DNA of 35,980 nt from Pseudomonadota bacterium (GTDB lineage: Bacteria; Pseudomonadota; Gammaproteobacteria; Tethybacterales; Persebacteraceae): NCBI GenBank assembly GCA_022600535.1, contig JAHZKE010000060.1:1-35980 (forward strand). Reading direction: 5' to 3'. Each line of letters begins with the position of its first letter. The stretch's first letter is position 1. The notes beneath the pieces are model-generated. The model made no database searches and was not told where the DNA came from. It saw nothing but the letters and a program-made list of their open reading frames with translations. A program made the translations under genes and the position numbers. Positions 19,342 through 31,544 of this stretch are shown here, piece after piece.

Positions 19342-19804
19342 GCCGCAGTTATCGCCGCTTTTACGCTTATCGGTGCAATATGCAACGATGACACATACCC
19401 CGCCGGCACGTCCGACAGTACGCACTTGGGTGAAAACCGCATTGGCATGGATGGGTGCCACCGGTGAAATCACCGTGCGTTTTGTTGCCGAAAAAGAAAG
19501 CCGCGATTTGAACCAACACTACCGACAAAAACCCGCCCCGACCAACGTTTTATCATTTGATTATCGCGATGTCGGTAGTGTGGCAAAAACACTATTTGGT
19601 GATATTGTTATTTGCAGCGCGGTGGTCGCACGTGAGGCGACAAAATACCAACAACCGCTACTCGCGTGTTACGCGCACATGGTGATTCATGGGGTGTTGC
19701 ATCTTGCCGGTTATCAACACGACAGCGCAACGGATGCAGCAGTGATGGAAGCGGCAGAAAAAAATATATTAGCAAAATTAAAAATGGGAGACCCCTACGC
19801 ATGA
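19328..19804 (+). CDS. ybeY: rRNA maturation endoribonuclease YbeY
   Basis: NVLSFDY and HMVIHGVLHLAGYQHDSATDA three-His signature; located between phoH and corC. Confidence 0.93.
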   Translation: MTTLEPQLSPLLRLSVQYATMTHTPPARPTVRTWVKTALAWMGATGEITVRFVAEKESRDLNQHYRQKPAPTNVLSFDYRDVGSVAKTLFGDIVICSAVVAREATKYQQPLLACYAHMVIHGVLHLAGYQHDSATDAAVMEAAEKNILAKLKMGDPYA

Positions 19805-20613
19805 AGCCGGTAAAAAAAGATTGGCGTAATTGGTTGGTTGACCTGCTCGGCTTAAAACCGGAAGACCGCGAAGCACTGAAAACCATGCTAAAGCAACCGG
19901 GGGGATTTGTCACGCCGGAAGAAGTGAAAATGATTGAAGGCGTACTGGAAATGCGTGAGTGGAAAATACGCGATATTATGTTGCCTTTTAACGATGTTGT
20001 TTCCATGAAAATTACCGACAACTATCAACAGGCGGTAGATAAAGTATGCGAGTGGCAACATTCGCGTTATCCCGTGGTAGATGGCAGCGGCGAAGTGGTG
20101 TTGGGTATCTTGTTGGCAAAAGATTTACTCCACTACACCAAAAAACCGGATGCTTTTAATTTGCAACAAGTGATGCGCGATGCACTTTCAGAACCCGACA
20201 GCAAATCACTAGACAAGTTGTTGGAAGATTTTCGCTCCAATCGTAGCCATATGGTGATTGTGCACGATGAATACAAACAAACCGTGGGCGTAGTGACCAT
20301 TGAAGATTTATTAGAACGCATCGTCGGCGAAATAGAAGATGAATCCGATGAAGCCGAAGATCGTGATATCACCCCGCACGCCGATGGTGGTGCTACGGTC
20401 AAAGGCACACTCTCCATAGAAGAATTTAACCAACATTTCAACAGTCAGCTACCGGCGAATGGCGCCGATACCATTGGCGGTTGGCTCGCCGCGATGATGG
20501 GACGTATGCCCAAGGCAGGAGATCGTTACGAAAAGCACGGGTTTATTTTTAAGATCACCGCTGCCAGTGAGCGCCGTATTCATCATCTTGATGTACAGTG
20601 CCCGCCTTCGTAA
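19801..20613 (+). CDS. corC: CBS-domain CorC/HlyC family protein (YbeX-like)
   Basis: VRDIMLPFNDV-like segment (WKIRDIMLPFNDVVSM), CBS repeats (HSRYPVVDGSGEVVLGILLAKDLL; MVIVHDEYKQTVGVVTIEDLLERIVGEIEDE), C-terminal transporter-associated domain. ATGA overlap with ybeY. Confidence 0.92.
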   Translation: MKPVKKDWRNWLVDLLGLKPEDREALKTMLKQPGGFVTPEEVKMIEGVLEMREWKIRDIMLPFNDVVSMKITDNYQQAVDKVCEWQHSRYPVVDGSGEVVLGILLAKDLLHYTKKPDAFNLQQVMRDALSEPDSKSLDKLLEDFRSNRSHMVIVHDEYKQTVGVVTIEDLLERIVGEIEDESDEAEDRDITPHADGGATVKGTLSIEEFNQHFNSQLPANGADTIGGWLAAMMGRMPKAGDRYEKHGFIFKITAASERRIHHLDVQCPPS

Positions 20614-22148
20614 AATCACCAGACATTAGGCGCATGCCGTCGCCGCCTCCGAAGCAGCAATTATTATTGATTGTTTTGGCAACTGTGTGCGGTACAGCGG
20701 CAACACTTTCATTCGCTCCGATGAACTGGCAAGCCACTGCCCCTATCGCCCTCGGCATTTTATTTTATTGGGCAGCCCGCAGCGACTATGTTTGGCACAA
20801 TTTTAGTCTGGGTTTGGCATTTGGCTTTTCTTTTTTTAGTGCGGGGTTGTGGTGGATTGATAGCGCGTTGGCGGGGCATATCGGTTTGCCCGGTAGTGCG
20901 GCAGCGCTATTGACGATATTATTTGCTTTATTCTTGGCAGTGTTTCCGGCATTGGCATTGGCATTGGCAACGGTGCTTACTCCATCCGGTGGCATCAGCC
21001 GCCTGCTTTCTTTAGCGGCAAGCTGGACTTTTTTAGAATGGATACGCAGTTGGTTATTGAGCGGTTTTCCGTGGTTGTCGTTAGGGTATAGTCAAATCCC
21101 TGACGGTTGGCTTGCCCCTTGGGCGCCGATTGTCGGTATTTTCGGCGTGACTTTTGCATTGACGTTAATGGTGGTGGCAGTGCTCACTTTATTGACACTA
21201 CGCAAACGCCGTGGCATTGGCTTGATTTTATTGCTGTTATTGGCGAGTGCGCCGTTTATTAATAATGTTTGGAAATGGACCCCGCCGGCGGGAACACTCA
21301 CCATTTCTTTACTGCAGGGGAATGTCAAACAATCTTTGAAATGGGAAGCAGAGGAAGTGCGGCGGGCACTTGCCGATTACATTGAATTGGCAGAAGCAGC
21401 AGAAGGCAGAATTATTATTATGCCGGAAACGGCGTTACCGATGCGGATAGAAGACCTCCCCGACGGTTACATTGAACGCTTACAACGCATTGCGACCGAG
21501 CGTTACGGGGCGGTGATTACCGGTTTGTTTTTAGAAGAGGAAGAGAAAATTTACAATGCTGCCGTGGTATTAAACGAGCGCTCCGATGAGCGTTATCGCA
21601 AAATTCATCTCACCCCATATGGCGAATACCTCCCCTTTGCCGATGTATTGCAACCGCTATTGGGGGCGGCGGATATTCCGTATGCGAATCTTTCTGCCGG
21701 TGCAACACCGGCACCACCGCTCCGCTTACCGGATGGTATTTTAGCCGCTATTTTTATTTGTTATGAAGCGATTTTTGGCAACGAAGTCCGCCAACGCTTA
21801 CCGGCAGCATTGTTTTTAATTAATATTACCAATGATGCTTGGTTTGATCAAACCGCCATGCCGCAACAACATTTGCAAATGGCACAGGCACGCGCCTTGG
21901 AAAGCGGACGGTGGTTAGTCCGTGCCACCAATACCGGTATTACCGCAGTCATTAACGCGAAAGGGCAAGTGGTGGCGACGCTCCCCGAACAAGTGCGCGG
22001 TGTTCTCACCGAACAAATTATTTTACAAAGCGGTTCTACGCCTTATGTCATCTGGGGCGATGCCGCGATCGTATTACTGGTCTTGTTGATTTTATTCGCC
22101 GGCGCATTAGGGCAATTTCATCTCGTGCCCAAGCGGCGAGGAGAATAA
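20598..22148 (+). CDS. lnt: Apolipoprotein N-acyltransferase
   Basis: N-terminal TM helices and nitrilase domain with Glu (MPETALP), Lys (KIHLTPYGEYLPF) and Cys (ICYEAIF). GTG at 20598 or ATG at 20634. Confidence 0.93.
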   Translation: MPAFVKSPDIRRMPSPPPKQQLLLIVLATVCGTAATLSFAPMNWQATAPIALGILFYWAARSDYVWHNFSLGLAFGFSFFSAGLWWIDSALAGHIGLPGSAAALLTILFALFLAVFPALALALATVLTPSGGISRLLSLAASWTFLEWIRSWLLSGFPWLSLGYSQIPDGWLAPWAPIVGIFGVTFALTLMVVAVLTLLTLRKRRGIGLILLLLLASAPFINNVWKWTPPAGTLTISLLQGNVKQSLKWEAEEVRRALADYIELAEAAEGRIIIMPETALPMRIEDLPDGYIERLQRIATERYGAVITGLFLEEEEKIYNAAVVLNERSDERYRKIHLTPYGEYLPFADVLQPLLGAADIPYANLSAGATPAPPLRLPDGILAAIFICYEAIFGNEVRQRLPAALFLINITNDAWFDQTAMPQQHLQMAQARALESGRWLVRATNTGITAVINAKGQVVATLPEQVRGVLTEQIILQSGSTPYVIWGDAAIVLLVLLILFAGALGQFHLVPKRRGE

Positions 22149-22155
22149 CGTTTTT

Positions 22156-24225
22156 TTATTCAGCACGGCACAACATTAACACATCAGCAACAACAGCTTG
22201 CTGCACGCCGACTATTAAAGGATTGATTTCTAACTCCACAATCTGCGGTGCTTGTTGTTCGGCATAAGCAGCAATTGCCATAATCTGATTAATCGCCGCC
22301 GTCATATCAGCCGCCGCCGCACCGCGATAGCCGCACCACAAAGGATAGGCGCGTAATGTAGATAGCGCATACTCCACGGCAGCAGAAGTGGTCGGCAGTA
22401 ACAAACAAACCGAGTCGTTTAATACTTCACTTTGCGTGCCGCCGCTCGCTAAGGTGAGCGTTAACCCAGCAAGGGCATCTTGGCGAATCCCAATTAAAAG
22501 CTCGGCAACTTTATCTTGCACCATTTCTTCCAATAAAAAGGCATCCCCCAAATTTTCTACCTCTGCCATTTGAGCAACTGCCGCCCGCACGGCGGCAATA
22601 TCGGCACACGCCAAATGTACTGCGTGCTGTTCGCTTTTATGTGCCAACCCCAATGCCTTGACCGCCAGCGGATAAGATAACGCCGCCGCAACTGCATCAT
22701 CGCTATTAATACGCGCACGGGAAGCACACACCCCGTTGGCAACCTCCACGCCGGCGGTCGTCAAACGTTGCTTTGCTTCGTATTCATCCACTAAACAAGT
22801 TGCCGCTGTTGTTGGTCGCGCCGCTGCCAATAACGGCAACGGCAACGGGCAACGCCAATGTTCACCGATAAACGCGGCATGTTGGGCGGCATTGAGGGCA
22901 TCGGTTAACGTGGCAAAAGCAGTAATGCCGTTGTCATGCGCTTGCGCGCTCATTGCTTCGGGCATATTTTCCGGCAGGGTGGCAACAACTGCGGTCGCTT
23001 GTGTTGGCGGCAGGGCTTGGCGGGCGGCAATCAATGCAGATAAGGCAAGTTGCCAATCGTCATCATGGCAGCGGTCGCGGCGCGGAAAATCCAACAACAA
23101 CAGCGACAAATCAAAACCGTCCGCCATTGCGGTTTGATAAGTTTGCTGCATCTTTGCGGGGTCGCCCCAAACAAAAGTATGGTAGTCGTAGGGGTTTTGT
23201 GCCACGACTAATTCTCCCATTTCTTTTTTAATTTGCGCTTGTGTGGGCGATGAAAATTGCTTTAGCGATAACGGGTAGGGTTCAATCGTATCCGCCGCTA
23301 ATGCGGCTTCGCCGCCGGAACAACTCATAGAAAGCACCCGCCGTCCCGAGAGCACTCCGTGAACATGTAATAATTTTAGCGTTTCTAAAAATTCCGTTAA
23401 GGTATGGGTGCGGGCAACCCCGTGGCGTTGAAAAAAAGCATTGGCGGCAGTATCGTTGCCGGATAAAGAGGCAGTATGCGATAGCGTCGCACTCGCCCCT
23501 TGTTGACTGGCACCCAGTTTTAACACGACAATCGGTTTTTTACCGTGAGCAGCACGTAGCAGGTCTTCTAACTCGGCGCTGTTATCTACCGCTTCCATTA
23601 GCCAGCCGATGGCAGTAATGCGCGGGTCGGCTAATAATGCCTGTGATAATTCAGCAAAGCCGACACGGGTTTGATTACCAATCGCACACACCATCGCTAA
23701 CGGTAAGCCGCGTTGCTGCATGGTGATACTAATAGAAATATTACCGGATTGCGAAATAATCGCTACGCCGCGCAAAATGCGTTTGCCGCCGTGTTGGTCG
23801 GGCCATAATAAAGCACCGTCTAAGTAGTTGAGTAAGCCGTAGCAGTTGGGTCCCAAAAACGGCATGGTGCCCGCTGCCGCGCATAACTGTTGCGTTCGTG
23901 CATGGTCGCCACTTTCGCTAAAGCCGGCAGCAAAGCAAATCGCCCCGCCACTACCAATGGCAGATAAATGCGCGATCGTATCAATCGTTTGTTGCCGATT
24001 GACCGCAATAAAAGCAGCATCGGGAGCCGCGGGGAGTTCGCGCACATGGGGATAGACCGGGAGGGTGGGAAATTCATCCATACGCTCGCCGCGTTGATTG
24101 ACATAATAAATCGTGCCGCGATAATCGGCGTTAATACTTTGTTTAATCGCGGTGCGTGCCCAGTGCCCGCCGATAAAAGCAATAGAACGGGGAGATAATA
24201 AACGTTGCAACATCGTTGTCGGCAA
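22156..24225 (-). CDS. NDP-forming acyl-CoA ligase (acetate--CoA ligase family), candidate gamma-butyrobetaine/carnitine CoA ligase
   Basis: CoA-binding N-terminus (LSPRSIAFIGG), ATLSHTASLSGND His motif, C-terminal ATP-grasp (YEAKQRLTTAGVEVANG...VKALGLAHKSE...ELEINPLIV). Substrate inferred from neighbours. Confidence 0.85.
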   Translation of the reverse strand: MPTTMLQRLLSPRSIAFIGGHWARTAIKQSINADYRGTIYYVNQRGERMDEFPTLPVYPHVRELPAAPDAAFIAVNRQQTIDTIAHLSAIGSGGAICFAAGFSESGDHARTQQLCAAAGTMPFLGPNCYGLLNYLDGALLWPDQHGGKRILRGVAIISQSGNISISITMQQRGLPLAMVCAIGNQTRVGFAELSQALLADPRITAIGWLMEAVDNSAELEDLLRAAHGKKPIVVLKLGASQQGASATLSHTASLSGNDTAANAFFQRHGVARTHTLTEFLETLKLLHVHGVLSGRRVLSMSCSGGEAALAADTIEPYPLSLKQFSSPTQAQIKKEMGELVVAQNPYDYHTFVWGDPAKMQQTYQTAMADGFDLSLLLLDFPRRDRCHDDDWQLALSALIAARQALPPTQATAVVATLPENMPEAMSAQAHDNGITAFATLTDALNAAQHAAFIGEHWRCPLPLPLLAAARPTTAATCLVDEYEAKQRLTTAGVEVANGVCASRARINSDDAVAAALSYPLAVKALGLAHKSEQHAVHLACADIAAVRAAVAQMAEVENLGDAFLLEEMVQDKVAELLIGIRQDALAGLTLTLASGGTQSEVLNDSVCLLLPTTSAAVEYALSTLRAYPLWCGYRGAAAADMTAAINQIMAIAAYAEQQAPQIVELEINPLIVGVQQAVVADVLMLCRAE

Positions 24226-24230
24226 CGCGC

Positions 24231-25403
24231 TTATTGTTCCAAGGGGCGCAGCAGTTCGCGGCTAATAATATGTCGTTGAATTTCTGAAGTGCCGTCCCAT
24301 ATCCGTTCTACTCGCGCATCGCGCCACAGTCGTTCCAACGGTAAATCTGCCATCAACCCCATGCCGCCATGAATTTGAATCGCCTCATCCGTCACCCGCG
24401 CTAACATTTCACTAGCATAAAGTTTGGCACTGGCAATTTTGCGGTTGGCGCTACCACTGCTTTGCTCGCCTTGGTCTAATTGCCAAGCCGCCGCTAAAGT
24501 GAGCCAATCTGCCGCATCAATAGAAGTAATCATATCCGCTAATTTAAAACCGACCCCTTGAAATTTACCAATCGTTTGCCCGAATTGTTCGCGGCTTGCC
24601 GCCTGTTGCAAGGCGTAATCAAACGCGCGGCGCGCCCGCCCAACACACATCGCCGCAACGCTGATGCGCGTGGCATATAACCATTGATTCGCAATATCAA
24701 ACCCGCGATGGACTTCTCCCAAAATGCGACCGGCCGGCAGGCGGCAATCGTCAAATTCTAAAATGCAATTTTGATAACCGCGATGGCTCACCGAATCATA
24801 ACCGCGTAAAACCTTAAAACCGACATCGCCTTTTTCTACCAAAAATACGGTAATTTTTTTACGCGCGCCGCGTGCTGTTGTTTCAAACCCGCTGGCGGCA
24901 AAGACAATAATAAAATCGGCAATATCGGCGTGGGAAATAAAATGCTTACGTCCGTTGATCACCCAATCGCCGCCATCGGCTTTTGCCGTGCACGCCATAC
25001 TGCGTAAATCCGAACCGGCATTTGGTTCGGTCATTGCTAAGGCATCTATTTTTTCGCCGCGTACCGCGGGGAATAAAAATTGTTCGCGCTGTTCGCCTTC
25101 GCAGGCAAGTAAGATATTAGACGGTCGCCCCCACCATACTGATAACCCCATCGCCGTGCGCCCGAGTTCACGTTCCAATAAAGTAAAATCTAAATGGTTC
25201 AATCCGCCGCCGCCGATTGCCGCCGGCATATTGGCAGCGTAAAATCCTAATTCTTTTACTTGGGCAATAATTTCGCGTCCGCGTGTCAGTGGCAAATGCC
25301 CCGTTTTTTCTAAATCCGCTTCTAACGGGTAGAGTTCTTCTTCAACAAAACGGCGTACGGTGTCAACAATTAATTGTTGTTCGTGATTGAGTGAAAAATC
25401 CAT
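24231..25403 (-). CDS. Acyl-CoA dehydrogenase family protein
   Basis: MDFSLNHEQQLIVDTVRRFVEEELYP, ALAMTEPNAGSDLRSM, HGGMGLMADLPLERLWRDARVERIWDGTSEIQRHIISREL. ATG at 25403 follows the upstream stop by one base. Confidence 0.92.
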   Translation of the reverse strand: MDFSLNHEQQLIVDTVRRFVEEELYPLEADLEKTGHLPLTRGREIIAQVKELGFYAANMPAAIGGGGLNHLDFTLLERELGRTAMGLSVWWGRPSNILLACEGEQREQFLFPAVRGEKIDALAMTEPNAGSDLRSMACTAKADGGDWVINGRKHFISHADIADFIIVFAASGFETTARGARKKITVFLVEKGDVGFKVLRGYDSVSHRGYQNCILEFDDCRLPAGRILGEVHRGFDIANQWLYATRISVAAMCVGRARRAFDYALQQAASREQFGQTIGKFQGVGFKLADMITSIDAADWLTLAAAWQLDQGEQSSGSANRKIASAKLYASEMLARVTDEAIQIHGGMGLMADLPLERLWRDARVERIWDGTSEIQRHIISRELLRPLEQ

Positions 25404-25404
25404 A

Positions 25405-26895
25405 TTAAGATTGTGAGTGAATGCTAATGTGTCTCCCTGCCCCCGTCGGTGTGGCAAGGTCGGCATGGGCGGCGGCAATGGCTTTTACCCGTGTCAATAT
25501 GGCAGCGCTTGCCGGGGCGGCGCGTTCATTACTCACGTGCAGTAATAAATGTTCGGCAGTGGCGACAATCGTTTGTTCACGCCGCAAGGTATGAAAAATA
25601 TGCAGACGTTTTTCATCCGCCGCCAACAGTTGCGTATCGCAGTGGAGAATATCGCCCTGATAACTTTGCGCTAAATGACGTAAATGTGTTTCTACCGTAT
25701 AGTAACTACTGCCGCTGGCAATGTAATCACTATCAACGCCAATCGTGTGCAACAGCGCATCGGTGCAATCGCCAAACACTTGCAAGTAACGCGATTCAGT
25801 CGTATGTCCGTTATAGTCAATCCACGCTGCCGGTACTTGCGTTTGATGCAAGCACAGCGGGGCAGCAATCGCACTGTCGCTGTTGAGTGTCGGCGGGTGG
25901 GCATGGGTATAGCGATATTGCTCACTAACGGCAAGTGCGGCACCAACGCCGGTATCGCCAATATCAGCGCCGGCTAAACTACGCATCAGCGCCACTAAGC
26001 AATCATCGCGCCAGTGCATGAGTTCTCCAATGCTTTTCCCCGCGGCTTGTGCATCCGATTGTGCAACAATTTTATCCACCAACGTTTCATCCATCTCAGG
26101 CGTGTCCATTAATTTCGTCCACGGCAATTGAAGTGTAGGAGCAAACTGCTGCATAAAATGGCGCATGCCGCCTTCGCCGCCGCCTAAGCGGTAAGTTAAA
26201 AAAGGACCCATAAATGCCCAACGCAACCCGCACCCTAAGCGAATGGCATCGTCAATTTCGCTGGTGCTGGCAATATCGTCATGCACTAACCATAGTGCTT
26301 CGCGCCATAGGGCTTCCATTAAACGATCGGCGATAAAACCATCTATTTCTTTTTTCAACACCAACGGCAACATGCCGATTGTACGGTAAAAAGCAGCGGC
26401 GCGTTGTTTGCTGTCTTCACTGGTGGCATCGCCGCCGCAAATTTCTACCAACGGCAACAAATACACCGGTGTGAACGGGTGGGCAACACAAAAACGTTGC
26501 GGTTGTTTCAGCACTGATTGTAGACGTGAGGGCAACAAACCGGAAGTAGAAGAAGCGATAATCGTGGTATCGGCGAGGTGCGGTTCAATTTGTTTCAGTA
26601 CCTTTTGTTTCAGTTCCTCGCGCTCGGGTAAGCTTTCTTGCACCCAATCCGCAGTTTTCAGGGCGGCAAAAAATTCAACTTCGGTATGGACAACAGATAA
26701 ATGACCACGGGCAGCCGGCGGGGCGAGGGTGAGTTGCCGCCACGCCCGCTCTGCCGCCGCCATACTGTTGGCAACGGTTTCGGCAGTTTTTGGGTCGGGG
26801 TCGTAGACGGTAACATTAATACCATGGAGCAAATAGCGCGCCGCCCACCCGCTACCAATTAATCCACCTCCGATCGCGACCACTTGTTTAATCAT
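25405..26895 (-). CDS. L-carnitine 3-dehydrogenase fused to a hotdog-fold thioesterase
   Basis: N-terminal Rossmann motif VVAIGGGLIGSGWAARYLLHG and HAD-like ASSTSGLLPS...AHPFTPVYLLPLVEI; C-terminal hotdog-like WIDYNGHTTESRYLQVFGDCTDALL. Start 26895 or 26919. Confidence 0.88.
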   Translation of the reverse strand: MIKQVVAIGGGLIGSGWAARYLLHGINVTVYDPDPKTAETVANSMAAAERAWRQLTLAPPAARGHLSVVHTEVEFFAALKTADWVQESLPEREELKQKVLKQIEPHLADTTIIASSTSGLLPSRLQSVLKQPQRFCVAHPFTPVYLLPLVEICGGDATSEDSKQRAAAFYRTIGMLPLVLKKEIDGFIADRLMEALWREALWLVHDDIASTSEIDDAIRLGCGLRWAFMGPFLTYRLGGGEGGMRHFMQQFAPTLQLPWTKLMDTPEMDETLVDKIVAQSDAQAAGKSIGELMHWRDDCLVALMRSLAGADIGDTGVGAALAVSEQYRYTHAHPPTLNSDSAIAAPLCLHQTQVPAAWIDYNGHTTESRYLQVFGDCTDALLHTIGVDSDYIASGSSYYTVETHLRHLAQSYQGDILHCDTQLLAADEKRLHIFHTLRREQTIVATAEHLLLHVSNERAAPASAAILTRVKAIAAAHADLATPTGAGRHISIHSQS

Positions 26896-26921
26896 GGAAG
26901 CATCTCTTTGCTCAATCATGG

Positions 26922-27818
26922 TTAATGGCGTTTGGGGAGGGCAAGCAACTGCCGCGTTTCCGCCGCCGTCATAATGCCGATGCCCATTTGCGTCAGTAGT
27001 GTTACTGCCCGCTCCACCAACTGGGCGTTAGTTGCCGGCACATTGCGCTCCAACCATAAATTATCTTCTAAACCAACACGGACATTACCACCGGCAAAAG
27101 CCGTTGCCGCCAACCACGGCATTTGCAAGCGACCAATAGAAAAAGAAGACCAAACCGTTTTCGGCGGTAAGCGGTGCACCATATTCATCAATAAATCTAA
27201 CTGTGCCGGCGCACCGTAGGGAATCCCCATACACAGTTGAATCAAAAACGGGCTTTCTAATTTATTATCGCGCACCATCTCGCGCACAAAAACCAACTGC
27301 CCGCTGTCAAATACTTCTAACTCGGGGCGCACTCCCAAGGCGCGCACCTGTGCTGCCATCTGATACAAAATAGAAGGCGTATTGACCATAATATAATCCC
27401 CCCCGGCGGCAAAGTTCATACTGCCGCAATCTAAGGTACAAATATCGGGGAGCAGTTCTTCGACATGGCGCAAGCGTTCTTTCGCCCCTGCCATATCGGT
27501 ACCCTCGGGGTTAGGTGGTAGCGGGTGTTCGCCGCTGGAAAGCACTAAATCGCCGCCCATCCCGGCGGTCAGATTAATCAACACATCGGTATTGACCGCA
27601 CGAATACGTTCCACCGTTTCGGCAAATAACTTCGGGTCACGACAACCTTGTCCGGTTTCCACATCGCGCACATGCAAGTGCACCACTGCGGCACCCGCGG
27701 CAGCGGCATCCAATGCAGCAGTGGCGATTTGCTCCGGCGTAACGGGCACATGCGGCGAGCGTTGGGTACTGTTTCCAGCACCGGTAACGGCGCAGGTAAT
27801 AAAAATTTTTTCTTTCAT
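26922..27818 (-). CDS. DUF849 beta-keto acid cleavage enzyme (BKACE), candidate 3-dehydrocarnitine cleavage enzyme
   Basis: ITCAVTGAGNSTQRSPHVPVTPEQIA, VVHLHVRDVETGQGCRD, INLTAGMGGD, VGLEDNLWL; adjacent to the carnitine dehydrogenase fusion. Confidence 0.9.
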   Translation of the reverse strand: MKEKIFITCAVTGAGNSTQRSPHVPVTPEQIATAALDAAAAGAAVVHLHVRDVETGQGCRDPKLFAETVERIRAVNTDVLINLTAGMGGDLVLSSGEHPLPPNPEGTDMAGAKERLRHVEELLPDICTLDCGSMNFAAGGDYIMVNTPSILYQMAAQVRALGVRPELEVFDSGQLVFVREMVRDNKLESPFLIQLCMGIPYGAPAQLDLLMNMVHRLPPKTVWSSFSIGRLQMPWLAATAFAGGNVRVGLEDNLWLERNVPATNAQLVERAVTLLTQMGIGIMTAAETRQLLALPKRH

Positions 27819-27947
27819 AAAATTATAAAGTGGGGAAGAGAAGATTGGGTAAAGATTAATTTATAGCGATTGTAATACATTTATTTATTTACGCAATAGC
27901 GCACCGAATAACAGTGCATTCCGCTCGTAAAATTAAAATCTATAAAA

Positions 27948-27981
27948 GTTAAATTCCACGCCGAAAGGAGGGGAATTTAAC
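27948..27981 (-). terminator. Inverted repeat, probable ligA terminator
   Basis: Perfect 10-bp stem GTTAAATTCC / GGAATTTAAC with 14-nt loop directly after the ligA stop; minus-strand continuation is TTTTATAG. Confidence 0.5.
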
Positions 27982-31179
<3,198 letters not shown>

Positions 31180-31193
<14 letters not shown>

Positions 31194-31515
31194 CGGGAAT
31201 TGTTTCTAAAAACGTGCGTATTTTATCGGCAACCAGCCCTTCGGTATCATAGACAAAAAATAATTCAGGCGTTTTCCGCATGTTGAGTGCTGTCGTCAGT
31301 TGTCGGCGAAAGCGCCAAGCCAGTGCTTCTAATTTTTTTTGTGTGCGTTTGTTATCGTCACCAAGCGTTGTATAGACGACCGTTGCGGTGCTGAAATTGC
31401 GATTCAACGTGATGTGGCGCAGAGTAATCATCTCTTGTGCCAGCTCGGAAATAATAATTGGAGCGAGCGCCTCTAAGATCAGCGATTCAATACGGTAACG
31501 GCGTGGGTGGGGCAT
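31180..31515 (-). CDS. rbfA: 30S ribosome-binding factor A
   Basis: 111 aa between infB and truB; RRYRIESLILEALAPIIISE and KTPELFFVYDTEG. Confidence 0.93.
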
Positions 31516-31544
31516 GACAAATAATACACGATGTCAGGCGGGAG

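Noticed and set aside
19666-19800. Upstream extension of the corC ORF
   Set aside because: Runs through ybeY in another frame; MKPVKKDWRNWL at 19801 is the expected start.
27818-27830. Leaderless BKACE transcript from TATAAT three bases before the ATG
   Set aside because: No convincing -35 element, and AT-rich sequence makes a chance TATAAT likely; needs TSS mapping.
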